Positions 26,466 through 34,588 of a stretch of 64,000 nucleotides of DNA are shown here, piece after piece; position 1 is the first letter of the stretch; every line of letters starts with the position of its first letter. Origin of the DNA: Jeotgalicoccus psychrophilus DSM 19085 (lineage in GTDB: Bacteria > Bacillota > Bacilli > Staphylococcales > Salinicoccaceae); NCBI RefSeq assembly GCF_000425845.1, contig NZ_AUEF01000001.1, positions 248,001-312,000 on the forward strand, in the 5' to 3' direction. Under the pieces are notes generated by a model. The model did not search any database, was not told where the DNA came from, and saw nothing but the letters and a program-made list of their open reading frames with translations. The position numbers and the translations under genes were made by a program.

Positions 26466-28451
26466 TTATTTACTCAGGATAATATTCGACAGGTTCTCAA
26501 CTGTAAAGCCGTAACGCTCAACAACTTCCCCGCCCGGTGCACTTGCACCGAATGTATCGATTGTTAGGAGCTTGCCTTTGATACCGACAAATCTGTGCCA
26601 GCCGAGGCTTGCAGCCATTTCCACTGCCGTACGGTTTTCAATATCCGTATTTAATACCGATTCAATATACTCTGCATCCTGGTTTACAAATGCTTGTACG
26701 TTAGGAATCGATGCAACTTTAATATTAACGCCCTCTTCAGCTAATTTCAGAGCTGTTTCAACTGCAAGAGATACTTCGCTTCCTGTTGCGAAAACAATCG
26801 CATCGCTGCCGCCGTCATAAGCAAGGTATCCGCCGCGGCGTACGCCTTCTTCGACTTTATTGCCTTCGATATCGAGAACTTTTAGATCCTGACGTGTCAG
26901 TACTAAAGCTGTCGGTGTATCTTCAGATTCTAAAGCAACTTTCCATGCTGCACGTGTTTCGTTGCCGTCTGCCGGACGAATTACATTCAGATTAGGAATG
27001 GCACGAAGTCCTGCCAGCTGTTCAACCGGCTCATGTGTCGGTCCATCTTCGCCGACTGCAATTGAGTCGTGAGTGAATACGTAAGTTACCGGTAATTTCA
27101 TTAATGCACTTAAGCGTACTGCCGGCTTCAGATAGTCACTGAAGACGAAGAACGTTCCTGCATAAGGATAAACGCCGCCGTGTGCTGCCATACCGTTAAT
27201 TGCAGCTGCCATCGCAAATTCTCTTACGCCAAACCAGATGTTGCGTCCAGCGTAGTTGTCTTTAGCGTAATCCGATGCTTCTTTAACGTTTGTTTTGTTA
27301 CTGCCTGCAAGGTCAGCTGCACCGCCGAAGAATGTCGGAATTGTTTTTGATAATTCCTGAATCATATCTCCTGAGTTGCCGCGTGTTGCTTTTTTCGTTC
27401 CTGCTTCGTAAACCGGAAGTTCTGAAGCATAGTCTTCAGGCAGTTCACGTTTAACCGCAGCCATGAAGTCATTATATTTAGCTCCGTCAGCCGCTTTAAA
27501 TGATTCCATAACTTTGTTCCATGCCGTTTCTTCTGAAGCCCCCCGTGCAGTTAATGTTTCTTCAAAGCGAGCGTAGACAGACTCGTCCACATCAAATGTT
27601 TTCAGGTGGTCAAGACCGTATGCTTCATAAGCACCCTGACGCTCTGCGTCACCAAGGGGTGAACCGTGTGCATCAGATTTACCTGATTTATTCGGCGCAC
27701 CAAATCCGATAACTGTTTTCACTTCGATCAGCGATGGTTTATCGCTTTGTTTCGCTTCTTCAATCGCTTTATCGATTGCATCTAAATCATTGCCGTCTTC
27801 AACGCGCAGGTAGTGCCAGTTATACGCTTTAAAACGAGCCGCAACGTCTTCAGAGAAGCTCTTGTCGAGGTCCCCGTCGAGTGAAATATCATTTGAATCG
27901 TAAAGTACAATCAGCTTCTCTAAGCCTAAGTGTCCCGCAAGTGATGCCGCTTCATGCGAAATCCCTTCCATCAGGTCACCATCTGAAGCAAGTACATAAG
28001 TATAATGGTCAACAACTTCGTGCTCATCTGTATTAAATACAGAATTAAGGTGAGTTTCAGCCATTGCCATACCGACGCTCATTGCAAAGCCTTGTCCAAG
28101 CGGCCCTGTAGTAACCTCTATGCCGTCTGTATGTTTGAACTCAGGGTGTCCCGGAGTTTTGGATTCATACTGTCTGAATTCCTTTAAGTCATCCATTTCC
28201 AAAAGTCCTGAAAGATGAAGCAGGCTGTAAACTAACATTGAACCGTGGCCCGCACTCAGTACGAAACGGTCTCTGTTAAACCAGTCAACATTTTTCGGGT
28301 TAAAGTTTAAATGTTTTTGCCACAGTACGTACGCCATCGGTGCAGCGCCCATAGGCAGTCCCGGGTGACCCGAGTTTGCTTTTTCAATTGCATCAATACT
28401 TAAAGAACGGATCGTATTGACCGCCAATAAGTCAGTTTTATCAAATGACAT
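26466..28451 (-). CDS. tkt: Transketolase
   Basis: This 661-residue thiamine-diphosphate enzyme of the non-oxidative pentose phosphate pathway moves two-carbon units between sugar phosphates. It shows [20 protein letters not shown], the cofactor motif beginning GDGDLMEG and ending in SNDIS, and the central [18 protein letters not shown]. The length and gene order (ynzC-tkt-yneF) are typical. Confidence 0.97.
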   Translation of the reverse strand: MSFDKTDLLAVNTIRSLSIDAIEKANSGHPGLPMGAAPMAYVLWQKHLNFNPKNVDWFNRDRFVLSAGHGSMLVYSLLHLSGLLEMDDLKEFRQYESKTPGHPEFKHTDGIEVTTGPLGQGFAMSVGMAMAETHLNSVFNTDEHEVVDHYTYVLASDGDLMEGISHEAASLAGHLGLEKLIVLYDSNDISLDGDLDKSFSEDVAARFKAYNWHYLRVEDGNDLDAIDKAIEEAKQSDKPSLIEVKTVIGFGAPNKSGKSDAHGSPLGDAERQGAYEAYGLDHLKTFDVDESVYARFEETLTARGASEETAWNKVMESFKAADGAKYNDFMAAVKRELPEDYASELPVYEAGTKKATRGNSGDMIQELSKTIPTFFGGAADLAGSNKTNVKEASDYAKDNYAGRNIWFGVREFAMAAAINGMAAHGGVYPYAGTFFVFSDYLKPAVRLSALMKLPVTYVFTHDSIAVGEDGPTHEPVEQLAGLRAIPNLNVIRPADGNETRAAWKVALESEDTPTALVLTRQDLKVLDIEGNKVEEGVRRGGYLAYDGGSDAIVFATGSEVSLAVETALKLAEEGVNIKVASIPNVQAFVNQDAEYIESVLNTDIENRTAVEMAASLGWHRFVGIKGKLLTIDTFGASAPGGEVVERYGFTVENLSNIILSK

Positions 28452-28482
28452 TTACTTTCGACTCCTTTAATTCTCTTCATTA

Positions 28483-28707
28483 TTATTTTTTGTTGCGCAG
28501 TGCCTTAACTTTGTCAGGGGTAACATCTTTACCGTCCGGATCGATCACTTTAGTGTTTTCAATCTGGTTTTTAAAAGAATTTCTAAAGTTTGATAAATAC
28601 TGTTCTCTCAAACCAGTCAGCTCTTTAAGTTCCGCTGCAGATATTTTATCTTTGCGCTTTAACTTTGCAAGCTGGTTGAGACGTTTTAATTTTTGATCGT
28701 CTAACAT
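28483..28707 (-). CDS. ynzC: DUF896/YnzC family protein
   Basis: This 74-residue, highly charged, probably helical protein begins MLDDQKLKRLNQLAKLKRKD. It matches the DUF896/YnzC family, which lies between lexA-yneA and tkt in Bacillus. I start at ATG 28707 with GTGGAG upstream; the longer frame adds six doubtful residues. Its function is not established. Confidence 0.85.
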   Translation of the reverse strand: MLDDQKLKRLNQLAKLKRKDKISAAELKELTGLREQYLSNFRNSFKNQIENTKVIDPDGKDVTPDKVKALRNKK

Positions 28708-28737
28708 GAGCTCCACCCTTTCCAATATAATTTACCA

Positions 28738-28771
28738 TAAAAAAGGTGCGGAAACCAAACGGTCCCGCACT
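28738..28771 (-). terminator. Terminator of the sosA-like gene
   Basis: On the minus strand, GTGCGGGACC / GGTTTCCGCAC around GTTT is followed by TTTTTT, between the sosA-like gene and ynzC. Confidence 0.85.
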
Positions 28772-28798
28772 TTAATAGACAATATATACACTTATTAA

Positions 28799-29113
28799 TT
28801 AATTTCTGCTGGAAACGTCATAATTAAGATGTTCTGTAAGCGTTCCGCTGCTGATAAAACCGTTCGCAGAACCTTCTTCTCCGTTCGTTTCTTCCTCATC
28901 ATCTTCCGGTTCATTAATTGACGAAGCCGACACCGTACCGTTCGCCTCTTGTTCGATTGATTCTTCAGCTGTATTTTCAGAAAATGCAGTATTTTCATCA
29001 GAATGTATGTTCTCTGCATAATCCGGTTCAACCATATTAAAACTATATAAAAGCCCGAAGCTTAGCATTACAGCGAATAAACCTGTGAGAGTTTTGAAAT
29101 CTTTCATTGTCAT
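28799..29113 (-). CDS. Probable SOS-induced membrane protein (SosA/YneA position)
   Basis: This 104-residue protein has one N-terminal membrane segment (LTGLFAVMLSFGLLYSF) and a strongly acidic tail rich in Glu, Asp and Ser (EPEDDEEETNGEEG). It diverges from lexA across three SOS boxes. In staphylococci and bacilli this place holds sosA or yneA, small membrane proteins that delay cell division during DNA damage. I see no clear sequence match and no LysM domain, so the assignment rests on position, topology and regulation. A GGAGTGG site lies before ATG 29113. Confidence 0.65.
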   Translation of the reverse strand: MTMKDFKTLTGLFAVMLSFGLLYSFNMVEPDYAENIHSDENTAFSENTAEESIEQEANGTVSASSINEPEDDEEETNGEEGSANGFISSGTLTEHLNYDVSSRN

Positions 29114-29129
29114 TAATATCCACTCCTAA

Positions 29130-29142
29130 GAACAAATGTTTG
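29130..29142. promoter_or_regulatory. LexA (SOS) box 1
   Basis: GAACAAATGTTTG fits the Gram-positive SOS box CGAACRNRYGTTYG except at the first base. It lies 17 bp from the start of the sosA-like gene. Confidence 0.8.
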
Positions 29143-29158
29143 TAATAACAATATAACA

Positions 29159-29171
29159 GAACACCTGTTCG
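29159..29171. promoter_or_regulatory. LexA (SOS) box 2
   Basis: GAACACCTGTTCG has perfect GAAC/GTTC half-sites four bases apart, as the SOS box requires, in the middle of the sosA-lexA spacer. Confidence 0.85.
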
Positions 29172-29186
29172 CAGTCAACATAAATA

Positions 29187-29200
29187 CGAACAAATGTTTG
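29187..29200. promoter_or_regulatory. LexA (SOS) box 3
   Basis: CGAACAAATGTTTG fits the consensus CGAACRNRYGTTYG fully. It lies 56 bp upstream of the lexA start and should mediate autorepression. Confidence 0.88.
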
Positions 29201-29255
29201 TAAGTGTATATGGTATATGATAAAATTTAATTAATATAAGGCTGGAGGTAACAAT

Positions 29256-29873
29256 ATGAAAGATTTAACAGACAGACAAAAAGATATTTTTCAATATATA
29301 AAACGCAGCGTCAATGATAAAGGTTATCCGCCAAGTGTCCGTGAGATCGGTAATGCGGTAGGACTTCAGTCGAGTTCTACAGTGCACGGGCATCTCGCAA
29401 AACTTGAAACTAAAGGATATATCAGACGGGACCCGACAAAACCCCGCGCAATTGAAATCGTCCAGGCTTCAGATGACAACGCATCGCCCGTCATTCATGT
29501 CCCTGTACTTGGTAAAGTTACAGCCGGCCTCCCTATTACAGCCGTTGAAAACATCGAAGAGTACTTCCCTCTTCCCGAACACTTTACGGCAAACCATAAC
29601 AGCGAAATTTTCCTGTTAAATGTTTCCGGTGACAGTATGATCGACGCCGGCATACATGACGGTGACCGGGTTATCGTCCGCAAACAGAACATTGCACACA
29701 ACGGTGAAATCATCGTTGCAATGACAGAAGACGACGAGGCGACAGTTAAACGCTTCTATAAAGAAAAAGGCTATTACCGTCTGCAGCCGGAAAACACGAC
29801 GATGGAACCTATTTACCTCGATAACGTAATCGTTCTTGGTAAAGTCGTCGGGCTGTTCAGAGAATTTATTTAA
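29256..29873 (+). CDS. lexA: SOS repressor LexA
   Basis: This 205-residue repressor binds SOS boxes and cleaves itself when stimulated by RecA filaments. The N-terminal winged helix contains [20 protein letters not shown]. The cleavage bond is Ala90-Gly91 in KVTAGLP. The serine-lysine dyad is Ser127 ([10 protein letters not shown]) and Lys165 ([10 protein letters not shown]). A TGGAGG site precedes ATG 29256. Three SOS boxes upstream show autoregulation and joint control with the divergent small membrane protein. Confidence 0.97.
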   Translation: MKDLTDRQKDIFQYIKRSVNDKGYPPSVREIGNAVGLQSSSTVHGHLAKLETKGYIRRDPTKPRAIEIVQASDDNASPVIHVPVLGKVTAGLPITAVENIEEYFPLPEHFTANHNSEIFLLNVSGDSMIDAGIHDGDRVIVRKQNIAHNGEIIVAMTEDDEATVKRFYKEKGYYRLQPENTTMEPIYLDNVIVLGKVVGLFREFI

Positions 29874-29887
29874 AATTATAATTTATG

Positions 29888-29920
29888 ACCGCCCGGGGCT
29901 CTGTGCCCTGGGCGGTTTTT
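29888..29920 (+). terminator. Terminator of lexA
   Basis: The GC-rich stem CCGCCCGGGGC / GCCCTGGGCGG around TCTGT is followed by TTTTT. Confidence 0.93.
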
Positions 29921-29944
29921 GTGTTGGGCGGGATGTTGCTGATA

Positions 29945-30115
29945 CATGAGCAGGTGTCATGTATATGTATTGTCGTTTACGTATACATGAAGCTTAGTCA
30001 CGACTATGTATGTTGGCTTTCGTCGGCATGAGACTTCGTCATGACTATGAATCATGGAATGCGTATATATGAGTTGCTGTCATGACTATGCATTGTGATT
30101 TGCATATACATGAGA
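29945..30115. repeat. 41-bp tandem array A4 (4 units and a partial)
   Basis: Units start at 29945, 29986, 30027, 30068 and 30109 with CATGAG or a variant. They are more diverged than in the other arrays, but the 41-bp spacing is exact. The core reads CATGA-7 nt-TCATG, followed by a second dyad in some units (ATGCA...TGCAT). It lies between the convergent lexA and CAP-protein genes. Confidence 0.88.
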
Positions 30116-30189
30116 ATATAATCTCGCTTCACATCACAAATTCCTCAGTCGAAATGACGTCACAAAACGTTTATCATTCCTATGTACGT

Positions 30190-30247
30190 CCTCATTGGGT
30201 CGATAAATCTTATTCAACCTAATGTGAACTCCTCATCGGGTCGAAAA
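30190..30247. repeat. Second, unrelated 41-bp repeat pair beside A4
   Basis: CCTCATTGGGTCGA at 30190 recurs as CCTCATCGGGTCGA at 30231, 41 bp on, with a sequence unrelated to A4. Bases 30116-30189 between the two blocks are not clearly repetitive and hold no gene. Confidence 0.6.
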
Positions 30248-30249
30248 CC

Positions 30250-30281
30250 AAAAAACACCCGGATTTCACCAATCCGGGCGC
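30250..30281 (-). terminator. Terminator of the panB-panC-CAP operon
   Basis: On the minus strand, GCCCGGATTGGTGAAATCCGGG folds into a hairpin and is followed by TGTTTTTT, just after the CAP-protein stop. Confidence 0.9.
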
Positions 30282-30290
30282 TCATGCTCA

Positions 30291-31280
30291 TTATTTCTGT
30301 ATATAGTTTTCCGTATAATACGGTACGTTGTCACCGTTGTACTCTATTCCGACACCGAGATAGTTAAACTGATCGTTCAGCACGTTAACACGGTGCGATG
30401 GCGAGTTCATCAGACTATGGTGGGCAAATATCGGCGAAGTGTGTCCTGTCGCAATATTTTCTCCTGCCAGCCTGAAGTCAACCGAGCCGTTTAACATTCT
30501 GTCTTTCAGCGTGCGGCCGTCCGGCGAGTCGTGATCAAAGTAATTGTTTTCTGCCATATCGGCGCTGTGGTAATATGCGACTTCATCCGCTGCAGCGTCG
30601 CGTTCCAGTGTCGAATAGCCGTACTCTGCACGCGTTGCATTAACTAAATTAAAATGCATCTGCTCGTTGTCTTCCTGAGACGGATGGTTATAAAGATCGT
30701 TGATTTCAATTACTTCATCTTTATTAATAATCAGCATACCGTTCGCTTTATCGTTCTCATGTATATCGTAAAAGAAATATGCATAATAGTTGCCGGCATC
30801 GAAGACATCGTATTCGTCATGTTCGACTTTCAGTCGTTTCCACTGCTTACGTATATAATCGAGCGGTTCCCCGTAAACTTCCCGCAGTTCTTCACGGTTC
30901 ATGCCGTCAAGACTCATCTTACCAAATGACACATCACTGGAATTCGTATAGCCGCCTGTGACTATGCCGTCACGGACCAGGAGCATATGAAATGCCCCGG
31001 GCTGATTTTTTATGACAAAGTCACCTTCGTATTCTGAATTAATGACCGTCTCGTTATCTGTTTGGAACGATGAACCGAGTGAATAATCTATATTCGTCTC
31101 CTGCGCACCGTGCACCTGTTCTATTTTAGTCGTATCATAGTTCGGAATGACATTCTGTTCAAGCCAGTGATTAAAATAATCTTCGGTCAGACCGTCCTTA
31201 AAGTCGTAGGATTGCATGGCCGGTACGATAATAAACAAAGATGCGTATAAAATTAATAGCGCTGTAATTCGCCGTACCAT
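30291..31280 (-). CDS. Secreted CAP-domain protein with CAP-associated N-terminal domain
   Basis: This 329-residue protein has an N-terminal signal or anchor segment (ALLILYASLFIIVPAM). A CAP-associated domain follows (about residues 60-190, with YGEPLDYIRKQWKRL). The C-terminal CAP/SCP-like domain runs from LVNATRAEYGYSTLERD through HSADMAENNYFDHDSPDG to NSPSHRVNVL. YlbC of B. subtilis is the nearest remembered relative. The biochemical role is unknown; an extracellular or wall function is likely. It starts 12 bp after panC, behind GGAGG, in the place where panD often sits, so it is probably co-transcribed with pantothenate genes. Confidence 0.85.
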   Translation of the reverse strand: MVRRITALLILYASLFIIVPAMQSYDFKDGLTEDYFNHWLEQNVIPNYDTTKIEQVHGAQETNIDYSLGSSFQTDNETVINSEYEGDFVIKNQPGAFHMLLVRDGIVTGGYTNSSDVSFGKMSLDGMNREELREVYGEPLDYIRKQWKRLKVEHDEYDVFDAGNYYAYFFYDIHENDKANGMLIINKDEVIEINDLYNHPSQEDNEQMHFNLVNATRAEYGYSTLERDAAADEVAYYHSADMAENNYFDHDSPDGRTLKDRMLNGSVDFRLAGENIATGHTSPIFAHHSLMNSPSHRVNVLNDQFNYLGVGIEYNGDNVPYYTENYIQK

Positions 31281-31292
31281 ATTATTCCTCCA

Positions 31293-32132
31293 TTAAATGC
31301 TGACGTATAAATTATCAATCAGTCTTGCTTTTTTAAATTGCACTGCAATAAATATAATAACATCCTGGTCGATATTTTCAACGAACTGCAGTGCGCGTGC
31401 TGTATAAATCGCGAGATCATCCACAGTACCGCTTGTCTTTTGTTCAATATGAAGTCTGATAAACGACATGACCTTATCGGTATTAACAGTACCATTTTTA
31501 ATCTGTTCCGCCGCATTTAATAATGCCGCGTTAATTTCGCCCGCTTCAATAAATTCCGACTCACTTAAATTCACATTGCGTGAACTTTTTGCAAGACCGC
31601 TTTCTTCACGCTTCGTCGGCACACCGATAATTTCAACCGGCACATTAAAATTATCCACATAACGTTCAATAATCATCAGCTGCTGGCGGTCTTTCTCTCC
31701 GAACACAGCAAAATCAGGCTGAATAATATTAAACAGTTTGCTGACTACTGTCACAACACCTTCAAAGTGTCCCGGACGCTTCACGCCGTCCAGTATGTTC
31801 GCCATTGATTTAATGCCTAAATTAAATTCCATTTCCTCAGGATACATTTCGTTCACTTCAGGATGGAAAACAATGTCCACACCGTGTTCGCGGCAAATAT
31901 TTAAATCGCGCTCCAGATCTCTCGGATAGCTGTCGTAATCTTCTTGTGGACCGAACTGCAGCGGATTGACAAAAATACTCACCGCAACTAAATCAGCGTG
32001 TTTTTTCGCCTCTTCAATCAGCGCCGTATGGCCTTCATGCAGATAACCCATCGTCGGTACAAGCGCAATTTTTTTATCGTTATGAGCACTTAACAGCACT
32101 CTGACTTCTTTAATGCCTGCTGTGTGCTGCAT
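31293..32132 (-). CDS. panC: Pantothenate synthetase
   Basis: This 279-residue enzyme joins pantoate to beta-alanine using ATP. It has the HIGH-like VPTMGYLHEGHTALIEEA, the FVNPLQFGPQEDYDSYPR motif, VFGEKDRQQL, and a KSSRN motif for adenylate binding. The gene abuts panB by one base. No panD is seen, so beta-alanine must come from elsewhere. Confidence 0.96.
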   Translation of the reverse strand: MQHTAGIKEVRVLLSAHNDKKIALVPTMGYLHEGHTALIEEAKKHADLVAVSIFVNPLQFGPQEDYDSYPRDLERDLNICREHGVDIVFHPEVNEMYPEEMEFNLGIKSMANILDGVKRPGHFEGVVTVVSKLFNIIQPDFAVFGEKDRQQLMIIERYVDNFNVPVEIIGVPTKREESGLAKSSRNVNLSESEFIEAGEINAALLNAAEQIKNGTVNTDKVMSFIRLHIEQKTSGTVDDLAIYTARALQFVENIDQDVIIFIAVQFKKARLIDNLYVSI

Positions 32133-32933
32133 TTACTCGTACACCCGTTTCTTGTACGTCGTTTCCTCAGACGGGAACATTCTGCTCTTCACTTCGTTGC
32201 GGTAGTTCGTCAGTCCTTCTTCAACGACTGAGTTTACATCCGCATACGGTTTAACAAACTTCGGCAGACGGTCGCTGCCGTACTGAAGTACATCATGGTA
32301 AACAAGCACCTGGCCGTCAGTATGAATCCCTGCACCAATACCGATAGTCGGAATGTTGACTGATTCAGTTACTTTTTTAGCAAGGTCCATTGGAATTGCT
32401 TCAAGCACCATCATCGACGCACCCGCCGCTTCAAGCGCTTTCGCATCTTCAATCAGTTTTTCAGCCTGCTGAGTATCTCCCGCCTGCATTTTAAACCCTG
32501 TAATTCCGAAGTGCTGCGGCGTTAATCCTAAATGTCCGCATACAGGAACGCCTGCTTTAACAAGTCCTTCGATAACATCAAACGACTCGGCACCTTCCAT
32601 TTTTATCATGTTCGCATCACTGTTCTGATACAGTCTGATGCCGTTTTTAATTCCTTCATTTACATCTGCATGGTGTGAACCGAAGGGCATGTCAACGACG
32701 ATAAACGTATTCCCCGCACCGCGTCTCGCTGCTTTAGAGTGGTGAATCATATCATCCAGCGTTACCTGCACCGGCGATTCGTATCCCAATACGACCATTC
32801 CAAGTGAATCTCCCACTAAAATGACGTCTACCTCCGCCTTCTCTGCAAGTTTTGCAGAGGGATAATCATATGCTGTTACCATCACTATTCTGTCATTGTT
32901 TTTCATGCTGATTAAATCTGCTGTCGACTTCAT
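32133..32933 (-). CDS. panB: 3-methyl-2-oxobutanoate hydroxymethyltransferase
   Basis: This 266-residue enzyme makes ketopantoate from ketoisovalerate and methylene-tetrahydrofolate. Family motifs are VTAYDYPSAKLAEKAEVD, VGDSLGMVVLGYE, VDMPFGSH and GIGAGIHTDGQVLV. It is first in the panBC operon and diverges from a panE-like gene 72 bp away, so one regulatory spacer serves the pathway. Confidence 0.97.
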   Translation of the reverse strand: MKSTADLISMKNNDRIVMVTAYDYPSAKLAEKAEVDVILVGDSLGMVVLGYESPVQVTLDDMIHHSKAARRGAGNTFIVVDMPFGSHHADVNEGIKNGIRLYQNSDANMIKMEGAESFDVIEGLVKAGVPVCGHLGLTPQHFGITGFKMQAGDTQQAEKLIEDAKALEAAGASMMVLEAIPMDLAKKVTESVNIPTIGIGAGIHTDGQVLVYHDVLQYGSDRLPKFVKPYADVNSVVEEGLTNYRNEVKSRMFPSEETTYKKRVYE

Positions 32934-33005
32934 AGTTTCCCTACTTTCTGAAATTAGATATACTTATTTTACCACAGAAATGATAAAAAATAACGGAGTG
33001 AAAAT

Positions 33006-33890
33006 ATGAAAATAGGTATTATCGGTGCGGGGGCAGTCGGCAGTATTATTGCCCGCGAGTTCCATAAACTCCCCGCAGATAAAGTTGAGCTTACATTAAT
33101 GGCGAAATCCGCCCGGGACGGCTTTACCATACTCGAACAGGGTGTCAAAACATTTCATGAAATTAAAGTTCATAAAGTGAGTCAGGTAACAGATAAATTC
33201 GATGTGCTCTTTATCGCCACGAAGACACCAGCACTTACGGCGCTGAAAGATACGATTAATAGTATTACCCATAAGGACTCGGAAATAATTTACGCATTAA
33301 ACGGCATGGGCTACGATTCAATTTTTGATCAGGGAATTCCCGGCGTTGTCTACATCAGCGGCCAGCAGCATGACGATTACATCGAACATTATGTAAATCA
33401 GAAGATTATTTTGCCGGAGCGTCAGTTCATCTATACCGATAAACTGATTGAGCTGATCGATAACACAGAGTCAGTGAATTTCGAGCTGCTGAAAAGTTCA
33501 GAGTTTAACAAAATGCGCTATGAAAAGCTGCTGATTAATGTCGGGATTAATTCAATGACCGCCCTCAGTAAAAACACATCGAAAATATTCGAAGATGAAA
33601 AAACAGTGCAATTAACAAAGCGGTTACTTACAGAATCCGTAGCTGTTGTGAACTTGTGCAATAAGGATAAGGTGGAAATCGATGAAGGATTCGTAGATTA
33701 CGCGATGAATATGTATTACAGCTATCCGCGGGATATGGGCACCAGCATGTATTACGATGTGATGGCGAATAAAACGACTGAGTTTAAATACATCCAGCAG
33801 TATGTCCATAGCATGAAACAGGGTTACGACGTTGACACACCAGTCCTCGACATCGTTGTCACACTCCTCGCTGCTTACGAAAAAAATTAA
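33006..33890 (+). CDS. panE: Ketopantoate reductase-like protein (PanE/ApbA family)
   Basis: This 294-residue NADPH-binding protein begins with the Rossmann motif GIIGAGAVGSIIA. The C-terminal domain contains MRYEKLLINVGINSMTALSK, with the conserved lysine of the family. It probably reduces ketopantoate to pantoate between the PanB and PanC steps, which fits its divergent position. Family members also include other 2-oxoacid reductases, so the activity is inferred mainly from context. Confidence 0.85.
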   Translation: MKIGIIGAGAVGSIIAREFHKLPADKVELTLMAKSARDGFTILEQGVKTFHEIKVHKVSQVTDKFDVLFIATKTPALTALKDTINSITHKDSEIIYALNGMGYDSIFDQGIPGVVYISGQQHDDYIEHYVNQKIILPERQFIYTDKLIELIDNTESVNFELLKSSEFNKMRYEKLLINVGINSMTALSKNTSKIFEDEKTVQLTKRLLTESVAVVNLCNKDKVEIDEGFVDYAMNMYYSYPRDMGTSMYYDVMANKTTEFKYIQQYVHSMKQGYDVDTPVLDIVVTLLAAYEKN

Positions 33891-33899
33891 TCTAAATAA

Positions 33900-33935
33900 A
33901 AATGGGGATAACCGTTATGCCGGTTATCCCCTATT
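33900..33935 (-). terminator. Shared terminator between panE and dedA
   Basis: GGGGATAACCG / CGGTTATCCCC around TTATGC has A/T tracts on both sides. On the minus strand it ends in TTTTTATTT, so it serves dedA best. Confidence 0.9.
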
Positions 33936-33939
33936 ACTA

Positions 33940-34557
33940 TTATTTCGCTTTTTTCTTCGGTCTGAAGTAAAAGAACCATACTAAAAATGCGATACCTAAA
34001 ACAGCAATAACTGCATAGGCAATATTCGAATACACATCCATCACTGCAACGATATCTTCCCAGTTCTCTCCCACTGAAGCACCGAGATTTACGAGTACCG
34101 TGTTCCAGATAAAAGTACCGATCGTCGTCAGCATTAGAAACTTCGGCATGCTCATTTTACTCATCCCGGCAGGAATGGAAATCAGACTTCTGATTAACGG
34201 AATGAAGCGGCAGAAAAACACAGTCCATGAACCGTATTTATTAAACCAGCCGTAAGACTTATCAACGTCGTCGGTCGTTACCCGGAGCCATTTTCCGTAT
34301 TTCACAACGATGCGTTTCATGCGTTCGGCACCCAGTATGCTTCCAAGATAATACAGGATAATCGCACCGCCGACAGAACCTGCCGTCGAGGCAATAATTA
34401 CCCCGGTTACTGTCATATCAGTTGCCGCCGTCATAAATCCGCCAAATGTTAAAATCACTTCTGAAGGAATCGGCGGAAAAATATTCTCCACGGCAATCAG
34501 GACTATAATTGCGGCGTAACCAAACTGGTTAATGACTTCTTCCAAGAAATTCTGCAT
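33940..34557 (-). CDS. DedA family membrane protein
   Basis: This 205-residue polytopic protein has the DedA (VTT/SNARE-associated) signature: ENIFPPIPSEVILTFGG near the N-terminus and FFCRFIPLIRSLISIPAGMS in the re-entrant region. DedA proteins are lipid scramblase or flippase-like, required for proton-motive-force balance and undecaprenyl-phosphate or phospholipid recycling. The exact lipid is unknown here. It lies 31 bp after selO and may be co-transcribed with it. Confidence 0.9.
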   Translation of the reverse strand: MQNFLEEVINQFGYAAIIVLIAVENIFPPIPSEVILTFGGFMTAATDMTVTGVIIASTAGSVGGAIILYYLGSILGAERMKRIVVKYGKWLRVTTDDVDKSYGWFNKYGSWTVFFCRFIPLIRSLISIPAGMSKMSMPKFLMLTTIGTFIWNTVLVNLGASVGENWEDIVAVMDVYSNIAYAVIAVLGIAFLVWFFYFRPKKKAK

Positions 34558-34588
34558 TATACTTCTATCCTTTTAATAAAATTAATTA

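Noticed and set aside
29945-30115. Regular direct repeats considered as a CRISPR array
   Set aside because: The whole 41-bp unit is repeated, with no unique spacers between conserved repeats, and no cas genes are in the window. The same applies to the other six arrays.
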